From Lachnospiraceae bacterium V9D3004 (GTDB taxonomy: Bacteria > Bacillota > Clostridia > Lachnospirales > Lachnospiraceae), in contig JHWW01000008.1 of the NCBI GenBank assembly GCA_000621985.1, positions 62,001 to 126,000 of the forward strand: a stretch of 64,000 nt of DNA, given 5' to 3'. Below the pieces are notes generated by a model. That model was not told the origin of the DNA. It did no database searches and saw nothing but the letters and a program-made list of their open reading frames with translations. Positions 1 through 10,357 of this stretch are shown here, one piece after another. Position numbers and translations under genes: made by a program. Positions within the stretch are counted from its first letter, which is position 1; each line of letters opens with the position of its first letter.

Positions 1-1
1 A

Positions 2-3000
2 GATCACGTTATGGCTGACGGAACACAGCCTGTTACTCCGGTCATATACAAATTCGCGGACAAAATGATCAAGTTCCCCGATGAAAAAGGAGTGAATCCG
101 GATAAGAACGGAGAGATGAGAGAACAGATATTAGATCGTTTTGCAAAGGGTTACGCGGCATATGCCGGAACAGTGTATATGAGATACAATGATCAGTTTA
201 TCAAGCTTAATATCGCACAAAAACATATTGATCTGTATGTGGATATGTCCGGAGTGCCGGAGATTGTCAATGCCGGTGCAGAAGCGGAAAAATATTATTC
301 ACAAGAAGCTATAAGATCTTATCTCAACAGTGATGAAATGCCGACATTTGGAGAAGGGGTGAAGAAGGATCTTGATTATCTGGATGCAGGTAATATTGTG
401 GTGAGATATTGGGATGATAAAATAAACGGTTATGCTACAGGTTCACTTAAGATTGAAAAAGAGAGTGGTCTTGATCTTAAGAAGCCTTCGACAGGAAGTT
501 ACACATTCAAAAGAACAACGCCGTCGTGGCAGTATATAGAAGAAGGAGCTCCATACAGATATACGGTTAATGAGCATCTTGGAACAGATACTGTCATTAC
601 GGATCTGGGAATTAACAATGATATCACGACACCTGTTGAATTCAAAGACGAAGATGAGACTGTAAAAGCTGCCAGATTAAAAATGGCAGCAAGCATAGCT
701 GATTGTTATGAATGGAATAATTTCTCAAAGGAACTAACCGTCAGCAGCGGTGAACTGATGCCTTGTATGGTTGAGGCAGCAAAAGTTAACGGTGTGGAAG
801 CCGGTACGGTAGAAGAAATAAGTCCTGCCAAATATGCATATTATCCTGTTGGAACGAAGATCACTTTCGAAGCATATCCATACGAAGGTTATGAAGTGGA
901 TTACTGGGAATTGAACGGTAAGAAGGTTGAAGGAGAGACTTCGGGTACACTAAGAGTTACACAGACATCGGAAGGAACGAAGGTTGTAGTTCATTTTAAG
1001 CGCAGACCGATCGTTCTTACATATGACATGTCACCGAAGAATGCAACAGTTAACGGTAAGGCTGTCGAGAATAAGATTCAGATATCACCGGCTGTCAAGA
1101 ATGGTTCAGTTGTCACTTACGGCGCGAAGATCACGGCAGAGGCTCTTCCTGCGAAAGGATGGCATTTAAAAGAATGGGAATACCAGCCTGAGAAGCTTGC
1201 GGCGAGATTCGTTACGGATCCTGTATTCGAGTTTGAGATGCCTAACAAGAACGTGAGGCTGTATGCCAACTTCGAGAGAGACAGCTATAAGCTGACTCTT
1301 GCGGAAGGTCTTGCCGCATATGATGAAAAAGGTGCACAGATAAGCTCGGATGCTTATGTAACGGGAGATACGGTCGTGACAATAAAGAAGGCTCCCGGTT
1401 ATGAATTCTCGGGAACTCCTTCATTTACAACATCCGTTAAGACAACGGATAAGGACAGTGACGGTAAAACCTATACATTCGTAATGCTTGCGGATACTAC
1501 CGTAAGTGCCAATGTATATAAAGATGGATACAAGGTCACAATCGGTGAATGCGAGCACGGTGAGATAACAGTGACGGATCAGGATGGTAAGAAGGTTGAC
1601 TTAAGGCGGGATCTTGAAGGAGGTACAAAGCTTATTCTTACCGCGGTTCCGGACAGAGGATATAGAGTAAGCGGATGGAACGGCAAAGCAAGCAATAAAG
1701 ATATCTACAATCTGACTGTCGGTGAGAATATGACGGTTACCGCTTCATTTACCGAGAAGGCATACAAGGAAGTGGCGATAGGCTCCACACAGTACGGTGA
1801 TTACATATTCAGCGTTGACGGAGAGCGTGTCATCACAAAAGGCGGTAAAGTAAAAGTATATGAGGATGAGGTTGTAACCGTAGAGAACAAACCTCATGAT
1901 AATTATATGGTTGCCGGATGGAATATATATGAGCCTGATAAGGAAGGACATGACCTGAAGGTGACATACGTTGCAGACACTGAAACTTCAAGGACATTGG
2001 AATATTCCGACAATGTGAACAGACTTGCCGTGCAGCTTGTACCTGTAAATGTTATAAATGTGTCGGGACAGGTAGCAGCCGGAGAAGGCACTCTTTCCCT
2101 GTATTCAGACAACAACATTCTGGAAGCGTCAGATTATATCGGCATGAATACGGCTCTTACATGTGTTGCTTCTCCTAAGGAAGGATATGAAGTAAGCGGA
2201 TGGAGCGTTAATGGTAATACATTAACGAATACTACCGATTCCGTGCTTGTCCTGGATGATGTAAAAGATGATACAGTTGTAACGGTTTCGTTCAAAGCGG
2301 TTCAGGCAGCAGAAGGAAAATCAGTTACCATGGATGAAGAAACGGTTAACGGAACCGTATTCGTGAATACGAAACCGGGTATCAGCATTGATAAGGTACC
2401 GGCAGGAACGAAGGTATATCTGACTGCAGTTGCAAAGGACGGTTATGAGACGAAGAAGCTTGAAGTATTCAAAAAGACAGGCGGAGATAGTACAGAAGCC
2501 GTAACACTTGATAATGATATGGCATTCACAATGCCGGAAAATAATGTGATCGTAAAAGCTACCTTTAAGGAAATACTTCTGCATGATCATGTACTTGTGA
2601 TCGATAAAAAAGTGGAACCTACATGTACTGAGACCGGACTTACAAAAGGATCTCATTGCAGCGAATGCGGCGAAGTGATAGTTCCTCAGGAAGAGATTCC
2701 CGCTCTCGGACATATCCTTGTCACGGAACCCGGAGAAGGGGCAATCTGTGACAACGATGGAATTACCGAGAAGATAGAATGTGATGTATGCGGCGAAGTG
2801 ATCAAAGAACATGAAAAGATTCCTGCAAATGGACATAAGAATGTTGTGATTGAAGAAGCAAAACCTGCTACATTTACCGCGAACGGTTATACGGAAACAA
2901 AGATATGTAGTACATGCAGCAGAAAAGAAGGCGGAGACGTGATCTATCGGATCGATACGGTCGTTCTTGAAAATGATTCCTATACCTATGAAGGTAATGC

Positions 3001-3676
3001 GATAACACCGGCTGTTATTGCAAAAGACAGTGCAGGACAGACGATAGACAGCGAATTCTATACGGTGAGTTATTCGTCGAATAACAGTGCCGGAACCGGC
3101 AAAGCGATCGTGACGTTCAAAGATAAGTATTCCGGAATAAAGGAACTTGTCTTTACTATCAAGGCGGAAGGATCCGGCGAGAACAACAATAATCAGAACA
3201 ACAATAACCAGAATGGTAATGATCAGAACGGAACGACGCAGAACGGTACGACACAGAATGGAACTACGCAGAACGGTACGACGCAGAATGGAACTACGCA
3301 GAACAAAACGACGCAGAATGGAGCGACACAGAATGGAACGACTGGAAACAGCACCGGTCAGGATACGACCGTTCAGAATGAACAGGCGCTTACGAAAGTA
3401 ATATTTACATCTGTTAAGAACATTAAGACCAGAATTATTAACGTAAGCTATAAGGCAGTTACAGGAGCTAAGGGCTATCAGGTGCAGTATTCGATGGACA
3501 AGAAGTTCAAGAAGGGTGTAAAGACACTGAAAACTGCCGGTACAACTGTTAAAACAAAGAAGCTCAAAAAAGGAAAGACATACTATGTACGCGCCAGGGC
3601 ATGGAAGAAAGACGCTTCCGGAAATAGGGTATATGGTGCCTGGAGTAAGACAGCCAAGGTTAAGATAAAAAAGTAG
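2..3676 (+). CDS. Large secreted/surface repeat protein, 5' truncated by window edge
   Basis: The reading frame is open from base 2, and the first ATG (base 11) is not followed by a signal peptide, so the true start lies upstream of the window. Counting from base 11, residues about 250-860 hold repeated InlB-like B-repeat modules (patterns such as GYEVSGW and VTVSFK). About residues 861-980 hold three CxxC modules of the GSHCSECGEVI type. An MBG-like module follows, then an Asn/Gln/Thr-rich linker (about 1057-1120) and a C-terminal FnIII-like domain (about 1127-1221) ending in lysines. This build is typical of cell-surface or secreted proteins of Lachnospiraceae. It is probably involved in adhesion or matrix interaction, but the ligand is unknown. 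It lies 69 bp upstream of a second giant surface protein, so they may be co-transcribed. Confidence 0.75.
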   Translation, partial: DHVMADGTQPVTPVIYKFADKMIKFPDEKGVNPDKNGEMREQILDRFAKGYAAYAGTVYMRYNDQFIKLNIAQKHIDLYVDMSGVPEIVNAGAEAEKYYSQEAIRSYLNSDEMPTFGEGVKKDLDYLDAGNIVVRYWDDKINGYATGSLKIEKESGLDLKKPSTGSYTFKRTTPSWQYIEEGAPYRYTVNEHLGTDTVITDLGINNDITTPVEFKDEDETVKAARLKMAASIADCYEWNNFSKELTVSSGELMPCMVEAAKVNGVEAGTVEEISPAKYAYYPVGTKITFEAYPYEGYEVDYWELNGKKVEGETSGTLRVTQTSEGTKVVVHFKRRPIVLTYDMSPKNATVNGKAVENKIQISPAVKNGSVVTYGAKITAEALPAKGWHLKEWEYQPEKLAARFVTDPVFEFEMPNKNVRLYANFERDSYKLTLAEGLAAYDEKGAQISSDAYVTGDTVVTIKKAPGYEFSGTPSFTTSVKTTDKDSDGKTYTFVMLADTTVSANVYKDGYKVTIGECEHGEITVTDQDGKKVDLRRDLEGGTKLILTAVPDRGYRVSGWNGKASNKDIYNLTVGENMTVTASFTEKAYKEVAIGSTQYGDYIFSVDGERVITKGGKVKVYEDEVVTVENKPHDNYMVAGWNIYEPDKEGHDLKVTYVADTETSRTLEYSDNVNRLAVQLVPVNVINVSGQVAAGEGTLSLYSDNNILEASDYIGMNTALTCVASPKEGYEVSGWSVNGNTLTNTTDSVLVLDDVKDDTVVTVSFKAVQAAEGKSVTMDEETVNGTVFVNTKPGISIDKVPAGTKVYLTAVAKDGYETKKLEVFKKTGGDSTEAVTLDNDMAFTMPENNVIVKATFKEILLHDHVLVIDKKVEPTCTETGLTKGSHCSECGEVIVPQEEIPALGHILVTEPGEGAICDNDGITEKIECDVCGEVIKEHEKIPANGHKNVVIEEAKPATFTANGYTETKICSTCSRKEGGDVIYRIDTVVLENDSYTYEGNAITPAVIAKDSAGQTIDSEFYTVSYSSNNSAGTGKAIVTFKDKYSGIKELVFTIKAEGSGENNNNQNNNNQNGNDQNGTTQNGTTQNGTTQNGTTQNGTTQNKTTQNGATQNGTTGNSTGQDTTVQNEQALTKVIFTSVKNIKTRIINVSYKAVTGAKGYQVQYSMDKKFKKGVKTLKTAGTTVKTKKLKKGKTYYVRARAWKKDASGNRVYGAWSKTAKVKIKK
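3224..3343 (+). repeat. In-frame 15-bp minisatellite encoding NGTTQ repeats
   Basis: Eight consecutive 15-bp units encode NGTTQ or one-residue variants (NKTTQ, NGATQ, NGTTG) in the linker before the FnIII domain. The units differ mainly at third codon positions. Such arrays can change copy number by slippage and alter linker length without breaking the frame. Confidence 0.85.
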
Positions 3677-3745
3677 TGTAAAGAAAGCTGTGAAAAGACA
3701 GAGCCGAAGAAACAGGCTCAATGAAACTTAGAGGAGGAAAGACGT

Positions 3746-6700
3746 ATGAGGATTAGGAAACACGCCGGGAAAAAACTGTTGTCACTGTTAATGAGCGTTA
3801 CTTTGTTAGCAGGGCTCCTGCCGGCAAATAATGCCGGTGCGGAGCCTGCCACCGAGGGGGATACAGAGCATGCCACGGAAGTGATCATGGTGAATCTGGA
3901 TAAAGCAGAAGGAGCGAATAAGGTTCTGAAAGCAGGTAATGAAAGCCAGCCCGGAGCAAGCTTTGATCCTGATAAGGGAATACTGACTCTTACAAAAGGT
4001 GTTAGTGAGATCGCACAGGACGGTTACGTCTGGCTGTATGAATTCGATACAACGGCACACTATGAACAGTACGCTGCAATCTATGCGAAGGGCGATCTTA
4101 TAATTGAGATTGCAAATGAAGATGCAGACCCTATTGTATACGACGGAATTATATATAGGGGTGCAAATCCACCCTCATCGCCGTCAGCATACAGCATATA
4201 CGTTGACGGTAATCTTACAATACGTAATAAGGCCGGTAAAAATGGTGATGCTGCCTTTAAATCCACGGAAGAGGGTTCTGCTACAGGAGGTATATTCTGT
4301 AGTGGTAAGCTTACTGTTGAAGGTCAGACAGGCGGCAGCCTTAAGGTAGATACGATAGCCCGTAAAGCGAAGAATAATGGAAGCAATGGAATCTATGCGG
4401 GAAAAGGCATTGATGTAACGAATGCCACGATCACAAGTACCGGTGGAGAAGGGATCAATGGAAGCAAATCATACGGTATCTACGCGGGAGGGCCTGTAAA
4501 TGTAGGTAGCGGTGGCAAGATAAGCGCCACCGGAGGAAAAGTGGCAGATACATCATCCAGCGTAGGAATATTCGCAACAAATGATATTACAGTAGAATCC
4601 GGAGGAGAAATTGTAACAACAGGCGGCGTGGGAAGATACAGTTCAGGACTCGAGATGGTTCCCTATAAAGCTGAAGGTGAGACGGCTAATATAGTCGTTA
4701 ACGGAATTCTTAAGGCGCAGGGAACTGAAGGCTCAACGGACAGTGTGGGTATATCTTTTGGATCAAACAACATAGACATAATCGTAAATGATGGTGGTAA
4801 GGTAGAAGCGGCCGGTGGTATTACGGATGGTAAAAGCTATGGTATTATAAGCAGTCAGGGTAAGAATATCGGTATAACAGTAAATAACGGCGGCACCCTT
4901 AATGCATCCGGAGGAAAAGCAGAAAAAAATAAAGGAGAGAGTTACGGAATATATTTAAAAGACGGTAAGATAACTCTTAACGATGGCTCTGTTACAACGT
5001 CAATAAGTGATTATGCGACAAGGCTATCTGCCGGAGTGTATATATATAATGGAATTATGATAGATATAGCCGATAGAGCAGATTATACATTCGGATATGT
5101 CAATAAAGGAACAACGGGAAGTTATTACAATATATGTTATCAATATCTCCCCAGTGCTGTGCGCGAGCTGACATGTTATTTAATGGCAGAAGTTGATATG
5201 GGACTGTATCTGTATGAGACAAAAGACGGATATAAACTTGATCTTATGCGTAATCATAAGACAGAAACTGACTGGGGAATTGAGGATCATGAGCTCTATG
5301 AATATCTGACTTCATTAGACGAAGCTTTGTTAAGGGAATACTCTTTTGGAGCACCTGCAACCTTGAAGGAACTTCTTGGTGAGGATATGTATAATGTGCC
5401 TGAAGATATCGTGAATCGTTATGATATCTATGCATTAGACCGTATTGATGCAGTTAAGATACAAGAAGGTAAGCTGGATGCAGATAAGGCAGAGCTTCAT
5501 AAGCTTGGCGAAGCTTTCCATATGACAAAAGATATAGATTACAGTCTCTGTTTCATACCGAAGATGCGTGTAACCTATAAGAGTAACGGCACTGTGTTAG
5601 ATAATAACGACAGTATAGGCATAATGGCCGGAGAGGATACAGAGCTTGAGTATGAGACTGTTAAGAAAGTTTCGGCAGACGATATAACGGTTATGGCATT
5701 CACTGTAGATGATACTTCTAAGGACAGTGTAATTAAGGCACTTGCAAAAGGAAATGACAGTAAGACCGTTAAGATTGAAAATGATGCAAAGAACAACACA
5801 CTCACTGTATGTGGAGTGACTAAAGGAACAGGCTGTATTCTTGCAGTAAATGATGAGTCTCTTAACAGTTATCAGAACAAAGAGATCACTGCAGATGAAT
5901 TCATGCAGAAGGCAGGATGTCTGTTTGTTAATGTATCAGAAGCTAAGACTTATACGGTAAGTGCGAATGGCGGACGGTTCATTAAGAGTTACTTAGTGAG
6001 GCAGTTCAAGGAAGGATATCTTGCAGATTTTGCGGATATCTACGATAAGGGATATAAGACGTTGACCTTCAATGCCCCTGCTAAGTGTACATGGGGTGAA
6101 CTGTATGATTACATGAAGAAGGAACTTTTAACAAAGGGTTATAGTTTTGAATTTGATTATGTACCTTTCAGATACGGATATACCAGGGACGACTTATATT
6201 GTCTGCTTCCTCATGAAGGTTCACCTACCAAGTCCGAACCTTCATGGAAGCTTCGTTCAACAGACGCTGTACCTTCAGATTGTGATACGGTATATATTCC
6301 TTATGAGAAGTCCGGGGATTGTACGATGTATTTCTATAACACTGATATCTATGGCAAAGAAGCAACAATAGTCTGGGATGACGATATGCCATTTACAGTA
6401 TCCGGAAACAAGTATACAGCACCGAAATATTCCAGGTTTACCTTCCCGGAAGCAAAAAGGGATGGGTATGTATTCCTTGGCTGGAGAAGAAATGATTATG
6501 TAAACGGTATGCCTCTCATGAAAGCAGGTACTACGGGATTCGTTGACTCCTATGTCAGTTATCGACCGGTATTCGACAATACGATCGATCGCATTGATTT
6601 TGATGGTATCATTCCTGACGAGATCGAAGCAGGAGCAGAAGTAGGTTATTATACCTCACTTGGATATTATGGAGACGAAGAACTGACTATATATAATGAG

Positions 6701-9625
6701 CAGTTACATGAGAGCATGGAGATAGGAGCAGACGGAAACCCGGCAAGTCCGCAGGTTGAAACGATCGCTACGGACAGAGGACATGTATATTATCTTATGA
6801 TAAAGATTCATTGCTCCAGAATATTTGATCCTGATAAGACTGAAATATATATAAATGATAAGAGAGTCGGAGTAGAAGGAGACGGTATCAAGCTGTTTTA
6901 TCTTGAAGACAAGGAATGTTTCTATATAATTAAAAAATATACTGTTGGAAACGGCAGCCCTGACTATAATATAAGCTTTGATACTGCCGGCAAGGCAGAG
7001 CTTCCGGATTCTCTGAAGGGTATTGTATACAGTAATGGAGATACGCTCGAATATATCCTGGATGCTGAGGATGTCCGGACACTGTTCAACCTTACTTATA
7101 CAGAAAACGGTAAGACATATAAAGCACACTGGTATCCTAATAAGGCATTGCGTGCGGAAGAAGAGATATATAAGACAACTGCTTTGAATTACGGTGATAA
7201 CATAACTCTGTATGCTGACTGGGTGGAACAAAAGCAGATGACTTCCGTGGATATAAGTATACCTTTGCCTGCCCCGGGAACATATCTGAACAAGCCGTCC
7301 GATGATGATCCGAAGGGCGACGTGTTCGATTCATCATGGATGAGCGGTTCTAACGAAGAGATAAGTTGGAATTGTTATGATATAAGATATTATAATGATG
7401 GAAACTATTATCCGATAAAAGACAAGACTGAATTCATTCAGGGTAAGAAATATGAGGTCATTTTATCATTTACTGCGAATGAAAAAAATGGATATTCATT
7501 CGATGATATGGATCTTCCTATGGTCACCATAAATGGTAAACAGGCACAGTTAGAGCTATTTTCGACAGATGATGGATATGGTCATGTCGAAATATTGTAT
7601 GTTGCCATATTCGACTTCACACCGAAGTATAAGACATATTCACTGACATTAGACTATAATTATCCTGACGGTACAGTGTATACCCACACGATAACGGACA
7701 TTCCTTCTGGAACCGGGATTAAAGAGAGTGCCTTCGATCTCGGGGATGCTCTGTATATAGGGAATATGAGTTATGATGATTATCTTAAGCTTGCAGATGA
7801 ATATAATGATGATGGCAAGGAAGCTTTCTATGCAAAGCATAAGCGAATAGAGCCTAAGGAGATAAAAGGATACAGAGACGACGGTTATGGTCCTAAGAAG
7901 ACTTATAACAATATAAAGGAGCTTTATTCCGGTTATCTTGATGGTAAGAAGATAACGGAAGATACAATTCTCTATGTAACATGGCAAAAGGAACTTGATA
8001 GCGTTCATCTTAATAACATTAATACTCCGGTCTGCGGCACGTCTGTCGGGCAGTATAAAGAAGAAGAGGACTTTGGTATTGAGTTCGAGAATGGCGTGGA
8101 TAGCGGAGATTACAGTTGGATGAATGAGGATCACAGTGCTTATCTTGATGATGATCACGTATTTAAAGGTGGAGATAAGGTGTCGCTTCATATGCTGTTA
8201 GGTTTGGACGATGCGATGAATAAGGCAGCTTTATTTGACCGTTATATCACGAAAGATACTAAGGTAAGGTATAATGGAAAGGAATATTCGGCATCGGAAT
8301 TCGAAGACGATAATATGGAGATATATATTCCGATAACTGTAGAACACGCATATTCTTCAAGCGAAGGAACGTCAACGATCACTAATGAAGTTTTGGAAAC
8401 ATGTGAGACTGAAGGGTCATATGACGAGGTAAGATCGTTCACATGCATGCACTGTCATAAGAGTATTAGCGATACGATACATCATACAATACCTGCAAGA
8501 GGTCATGACCTCGCAAAGCACGTATTAACAGAGCCCGTGAATGGCATTACCACTTATTGGGAGTGCGAACGTTGTCACAAGCTCTTTGCAGATGATAAGG
8601 GTAATGATGAGATTAAGTTTCAGGCTACGGTAAGGAAAGCTCCCGAGGCAGTAAAAGGACTTGAGTTCAAATTCAGAATACTGTCGCTGATCAAGGCAGG
8701 ACAGGCAGAAAACGGAGAGATGTATTATGCTCTCGGAGATGACGACAAGACGGAACCGGATGAAAGCAGTTACAGCAAGATTATTCCTGAAGCAAGCGAT
8801 GCAGGCACTTACTATGTATGGTATATGGCCAAGGGCGAGGGTATGTATGGAAATTCTGATCCTAAGTGTATTACAGTTAAAATAGCTGAAATGGATATAA
8901 GCGATGCCGAGATAACATTCGAATCAGATGAACTTATATACAACGGACAGGAACAGGAGCCTGTAGTAACAGATGTATTATCACATCAGTATTCACTGAT
9001 CGAAGGTGAATCTTATGAGGTGGTATCAGGCAGTGTTGGTAGTGAAGTCGGTACTTATACTTATAAGATCAAGGGAATCGGTAACTGTACGGGAACGGCA
9101 AGTGCCACATGGAAGATCGTATCTCCGGGAACGATACCGACTTTTGATCCTGGTACAGAGCCTACGCCACCGGCAGGTAATCCTACAACTGCGCCATCCG
9201 GTACACCGTCCGGTAACGGTAATGACAACCAAACAACGCCGGGACAGAATGGTTCTTTGAATGGCAACGGTACAGGTGCAACACCGGGTCAGAACGGTTC
9301 ACAGAATGGAAGCGGCAGCAGTACAGATGCAGGATCAGATAAGAGTTCTTCGACTAAGAAGATCAAGATATCTAAGATCAAGGCCGGCAAGAAGGACAAA
9401 GAGCTTATTGTAAAGATTTCTGTAAAGGGTGTTACTATTAAGGTAAAGATCGGCAAGGATACATATAAGGCCAAGCTGGGGAAAAAAAAGAATTCATATA
9501 CATTTAAGCTTAAGAAGCCTCTGAAGAATAAGGCGGGGGTTGTTATTACCGTGACAAAGAAGGGGTACAAGAAGTTAAAACAGAAATATACATACAATAA
9601 GAAAAAGTTCAAGAAAGCAAAGTAA
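3746..9625 (+). CDS. Giant secreted surface protein (1959 aa)
   Basis: ATG follows a good ribosome site (GAGGAGGAAAG). The N-terminus is a classical signal peptide: a Lys/Arg-rich start, then LLSLLMSVTLLAGLLPA and Ala-rich cleavage residues near 30. Residues about 60-480 show repeated short G-I-Y-A-G and V-N-G-G-T turns resembling a right-handed beta-helix. Later parts contain InlB-like segments (GYVFLGWRRNDY), a CxxC module near residue 1570 (TCMHCHKSIS), an MBG-like module, a Pro/Thr/Asn/Gly linker (about 1805-1866) and a lysine-rich C-terminal domain. No LPxTG motif is seen. It is probably held in the wall through its basic C-terminal domain or released. It shares C-terminal style with the preceding protein. 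Function beyond surface attachment is unknown. Confidence 0.8.
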   Translation: MRIRKHAGKKLLSLLMSVTLLAGLLPANNAGAEPATEGDTEHATEVIMVNLDKAEGANKVLKAGNESQPGASFDPDKGILTLTKGVSEIAQDGYVWLYEFDTTAHYEQYAAIYAKGDLIIEIANEDADPIVYDGIIYRGANPPSSPSAYSIYVDGNLTIRNKAGKNGDAAFKSTEEGSATGGIFCSGKLTVEGQTGGSLKVDTIARKAKNNGSNGIYAGKGIDVTNATITSTGGEGINGSKSYGIYAGGPVNVGSGGKISATGGKVADTSSSVGIFATNDITVESGGEIVTTGGVGRYSSGLEMVPYKAEGETANIVVNGILKAQGTEGSTDSVGISFGSNNIDIIVNDGGKVEAAGGITDGKSYGIISSQGKNIGITVNNGGTLNASGGKAEKNKGESYGIYLKDGKITLNDGSVTTSISDYATRLSAGVYIYNGIMIDIADRADYTFGYVNKGTTGSYYNICYQYLPSAVRELTCYLMAEVDMGLYLYETKDGYKLDLMRNHKTETDWGIEDHELYEYLTSLDEALLREYSFGAPATLKELLGEDMYNVPEDIVNRYDIYALDRIDAVKIQEGKLDADKAELHKLGEAFHMTKDIDYSLCFIPKMRVTYKSNGTVLDNNDSIGIMAGEDTELEYETVKKVSADDITVMAFTVDDTSKDSVIKALAKGNDSKTVKIENDAKNNTLTVCGVTKGTGCILAVNDESLNSYQNKEITADEFMQKAGCLFVNVSEAKTYTVSANGGRFIKSYLVRQFKEGYLADFADIYDKGYKTLTFNAPAKCTWGELYDYMKKELLTKGYSFEFDYVPFRYGYTRDDLYCLLPHEGSPTKSEPSWKLRSTDAVPSDCDTVYIPYEKSGDCTMYFYNTDIYGKEATIVWDDDMPFTVSGNKYTAPKYSRFTFPEAKRDGYVFLGWRRNDYVNGMPLMKAGTTGFVDSYVSYRPVFDNTIDRIDFDGIIPDEIEAGAEVGYYTSLGYYGDEELTIYNEQLHESMEIGADGNPASPQVETIATDRGHVYYLMIKIHCSRIFDPDKTEIYINDKRVGVEGDGIKLFYLEDKECFYIIKKYTVGNGSPDYNISFDTAGKAELPDSLKGIVYSNGDTLEYILDAEDVRTLFNLTYTENGKTYKAHWYPNKALRAEEEIYKTTALNYGDNITLYADWVEQKQMTSVDISIPLPAPGTYLNKPSDDDPKGDVFDSSWMSGSNEEISWNCYDIRYYNDGNYYPIKDKTEFIQGKKYEVILSFTANEKNGYSFDDMDLPMVTINGKQAQLELFSTDDGYGHVEILYVAIFDFTPKYKTYSLTLDYNYPDGTVYTHTITDIPSGTGIKESAFDLGDALYIGNMSYDDYLKLADEYNDDGKEAFYAKHKRIEPKEIKGYRDDGYGPKKTYNNIKELYSGYLDGKKITEDTILYVTWQKELDSVHLNNINTPVCGTSVGQYKEEEDFGIEFENGVDSGDYSWMNEDHSAYLDDDHVFKGGDKVSLHMLLGLDDAMNKAALFDRYITKDTKVRYNGKEYSASEFEDDNMEIYIPITVEHAYSSSEGTSTITNEVLETCETEGSYDEVRSFTCMHCHKSISDTIHHTIPARGHDLAKHVLTEPVNGITTYWECERCHKLFADDKGNDEIKFQATVRKAPEAVKGLEFKFRILSLIKAGQAENGEMYYALGDDDKTEPDESSYSKIIPEASDAGTYYVWYMAKGEGMYGNSDPKCITVKIAEMDISDAEITFESDELIYNGQEQEPVVTDVLSHQYSLIEGESYEVVSGSVGSEVGTYTYKIKGIGNCTGTASATWKIVSPGTIPTFDPGTEPTPPAGNPTTAPSGTPSGNGNDNQTTPGQNGSLNGNGTGATPGQNGSQNGSGSSTDAGSDKSSSTKKIKISKIKAGKKDKELIVKISVKGVTIKVKIGKDTYKAKLGKKKNSYTFKLKKPLKNKAGVVITVTKKGYKKLKQKYTYNKKKFKKAK

Positions 9626-9722
9626 TAAGGCTTAACTTGTAATTTGATCACATTTGCGATACACTATATAGGGGTTAGTTTTTTAGAGAAACTCTCCTAA
9701 TATATGTTCCGGAGGAACCAGG

Positions 9723-10319
9723 TTGGAATATTACAGCAAAACCATTAATCATTTAATAGAGGAGCTGTCAAGGCTGCCGGGGCTCGGCGCCAAGACAGCG
9801 AGCCGTCTTGCATTTCACATAATCAATATGCCGAAAGAGCATGTGCACAGTCTTGCCGACGCAATGACCGAAGCAAGAGACAACGTGAGATACTGCAGTG
9901 AATGTCTTACAATAACAGACGAGGATATATGCCCGATATGCAAAAGCAATAAGCGTGATCATCGTAAGATCATGGTTGTTGAGGAATCAAAAGATCTGGC
10001 GGCTTACGAGAAGACCGGACAGTATGACGGAGTATATCATGTCCTGCATGGTGTCGTGAATCCTCAGCTGGGTATTACACCTGCAGACATCAGAGTGAAG
10101 GAACTTATCAAACGTCTCGAAAAAGACGTAGACGAAGTGATCATCGCTACCGGTTCCACCACCGAAGGAGAAGCAACTGCGATGATAATAAGCAAGTACA
10201 TTAAACCAAGCGGAATCAAGGTTACCCGTATCGCCAGCGGAGTTCCGGTGGGCGGGGACCTTGAATACGTGGATGAAGTTACTCTGCTTCGCGCACTTGA
10301 AGGCAGGGTAGAGATGTGA
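9723..10319 (+). CDS. recR: Recombination protein RecR
   Basis: This 198-aa protein matches RecR over its full length. It has the N-terminal helix-hairpin-helix (LSRLPGLGAKTASRLAFHI), a four-cysteine zinc finger (CSEC...CPIC, residues about 60-75) and a Toprim domain beginning IMVVEESKDL. RecR acts with RecO/RecF to load RecA on gapped DNA during recombinational repair. The start is TTG, chosen because GGAGGAACCAGG stands directly upstream and the HhH region follows at the expected distance. It is usually found behind dnaX and ybaB. Here those are absent and the gene follows a surface protein gene. Confidence 0.96.
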   Translation: MEYYSKTINHLIEELSRLPGLGAKTASRLAFHIINMPKEHVHSLADAMTEARDNVRYCSECLTITDEDICPICKSNKRDHRKIMVVEESKDLAAYEKTGQYDGVYHVLHGVVNPQLGITPADIRVKELIKRLEKDVDEVIIATGSTTEGEATAMIISKYIKPSGIKVTRIASGVPVGGDLEYVDEVTLLRALEGRVEM

Positions 10320-10357
10320 GCCGGTACGGTCTCACAACATGGAATTAAGGTGGTAAT

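Noticed and set aside
3224-3343. Regular repeats considered as a CRISPR array
   Set aside because: Units are 15 bp, contiguous, in frame and without spacers. It is a coding minisatellite. No CRISPR-like array is seen elsewhere in the window.
2321-3721. 466-codon open frame on the minus strand opposite the first surface protein
   Set aside because: It lacks a ribosome site, its composition mirrors the repeat coding strand (Arg/Ser/Val runs from the NGTTQ array), and it resembles no protein family.
9626-9722. Possible promoter (TTGATC and TATATA) before recR
   Set aside because: The spacer is only 15 bp and the boxes are poor matches.
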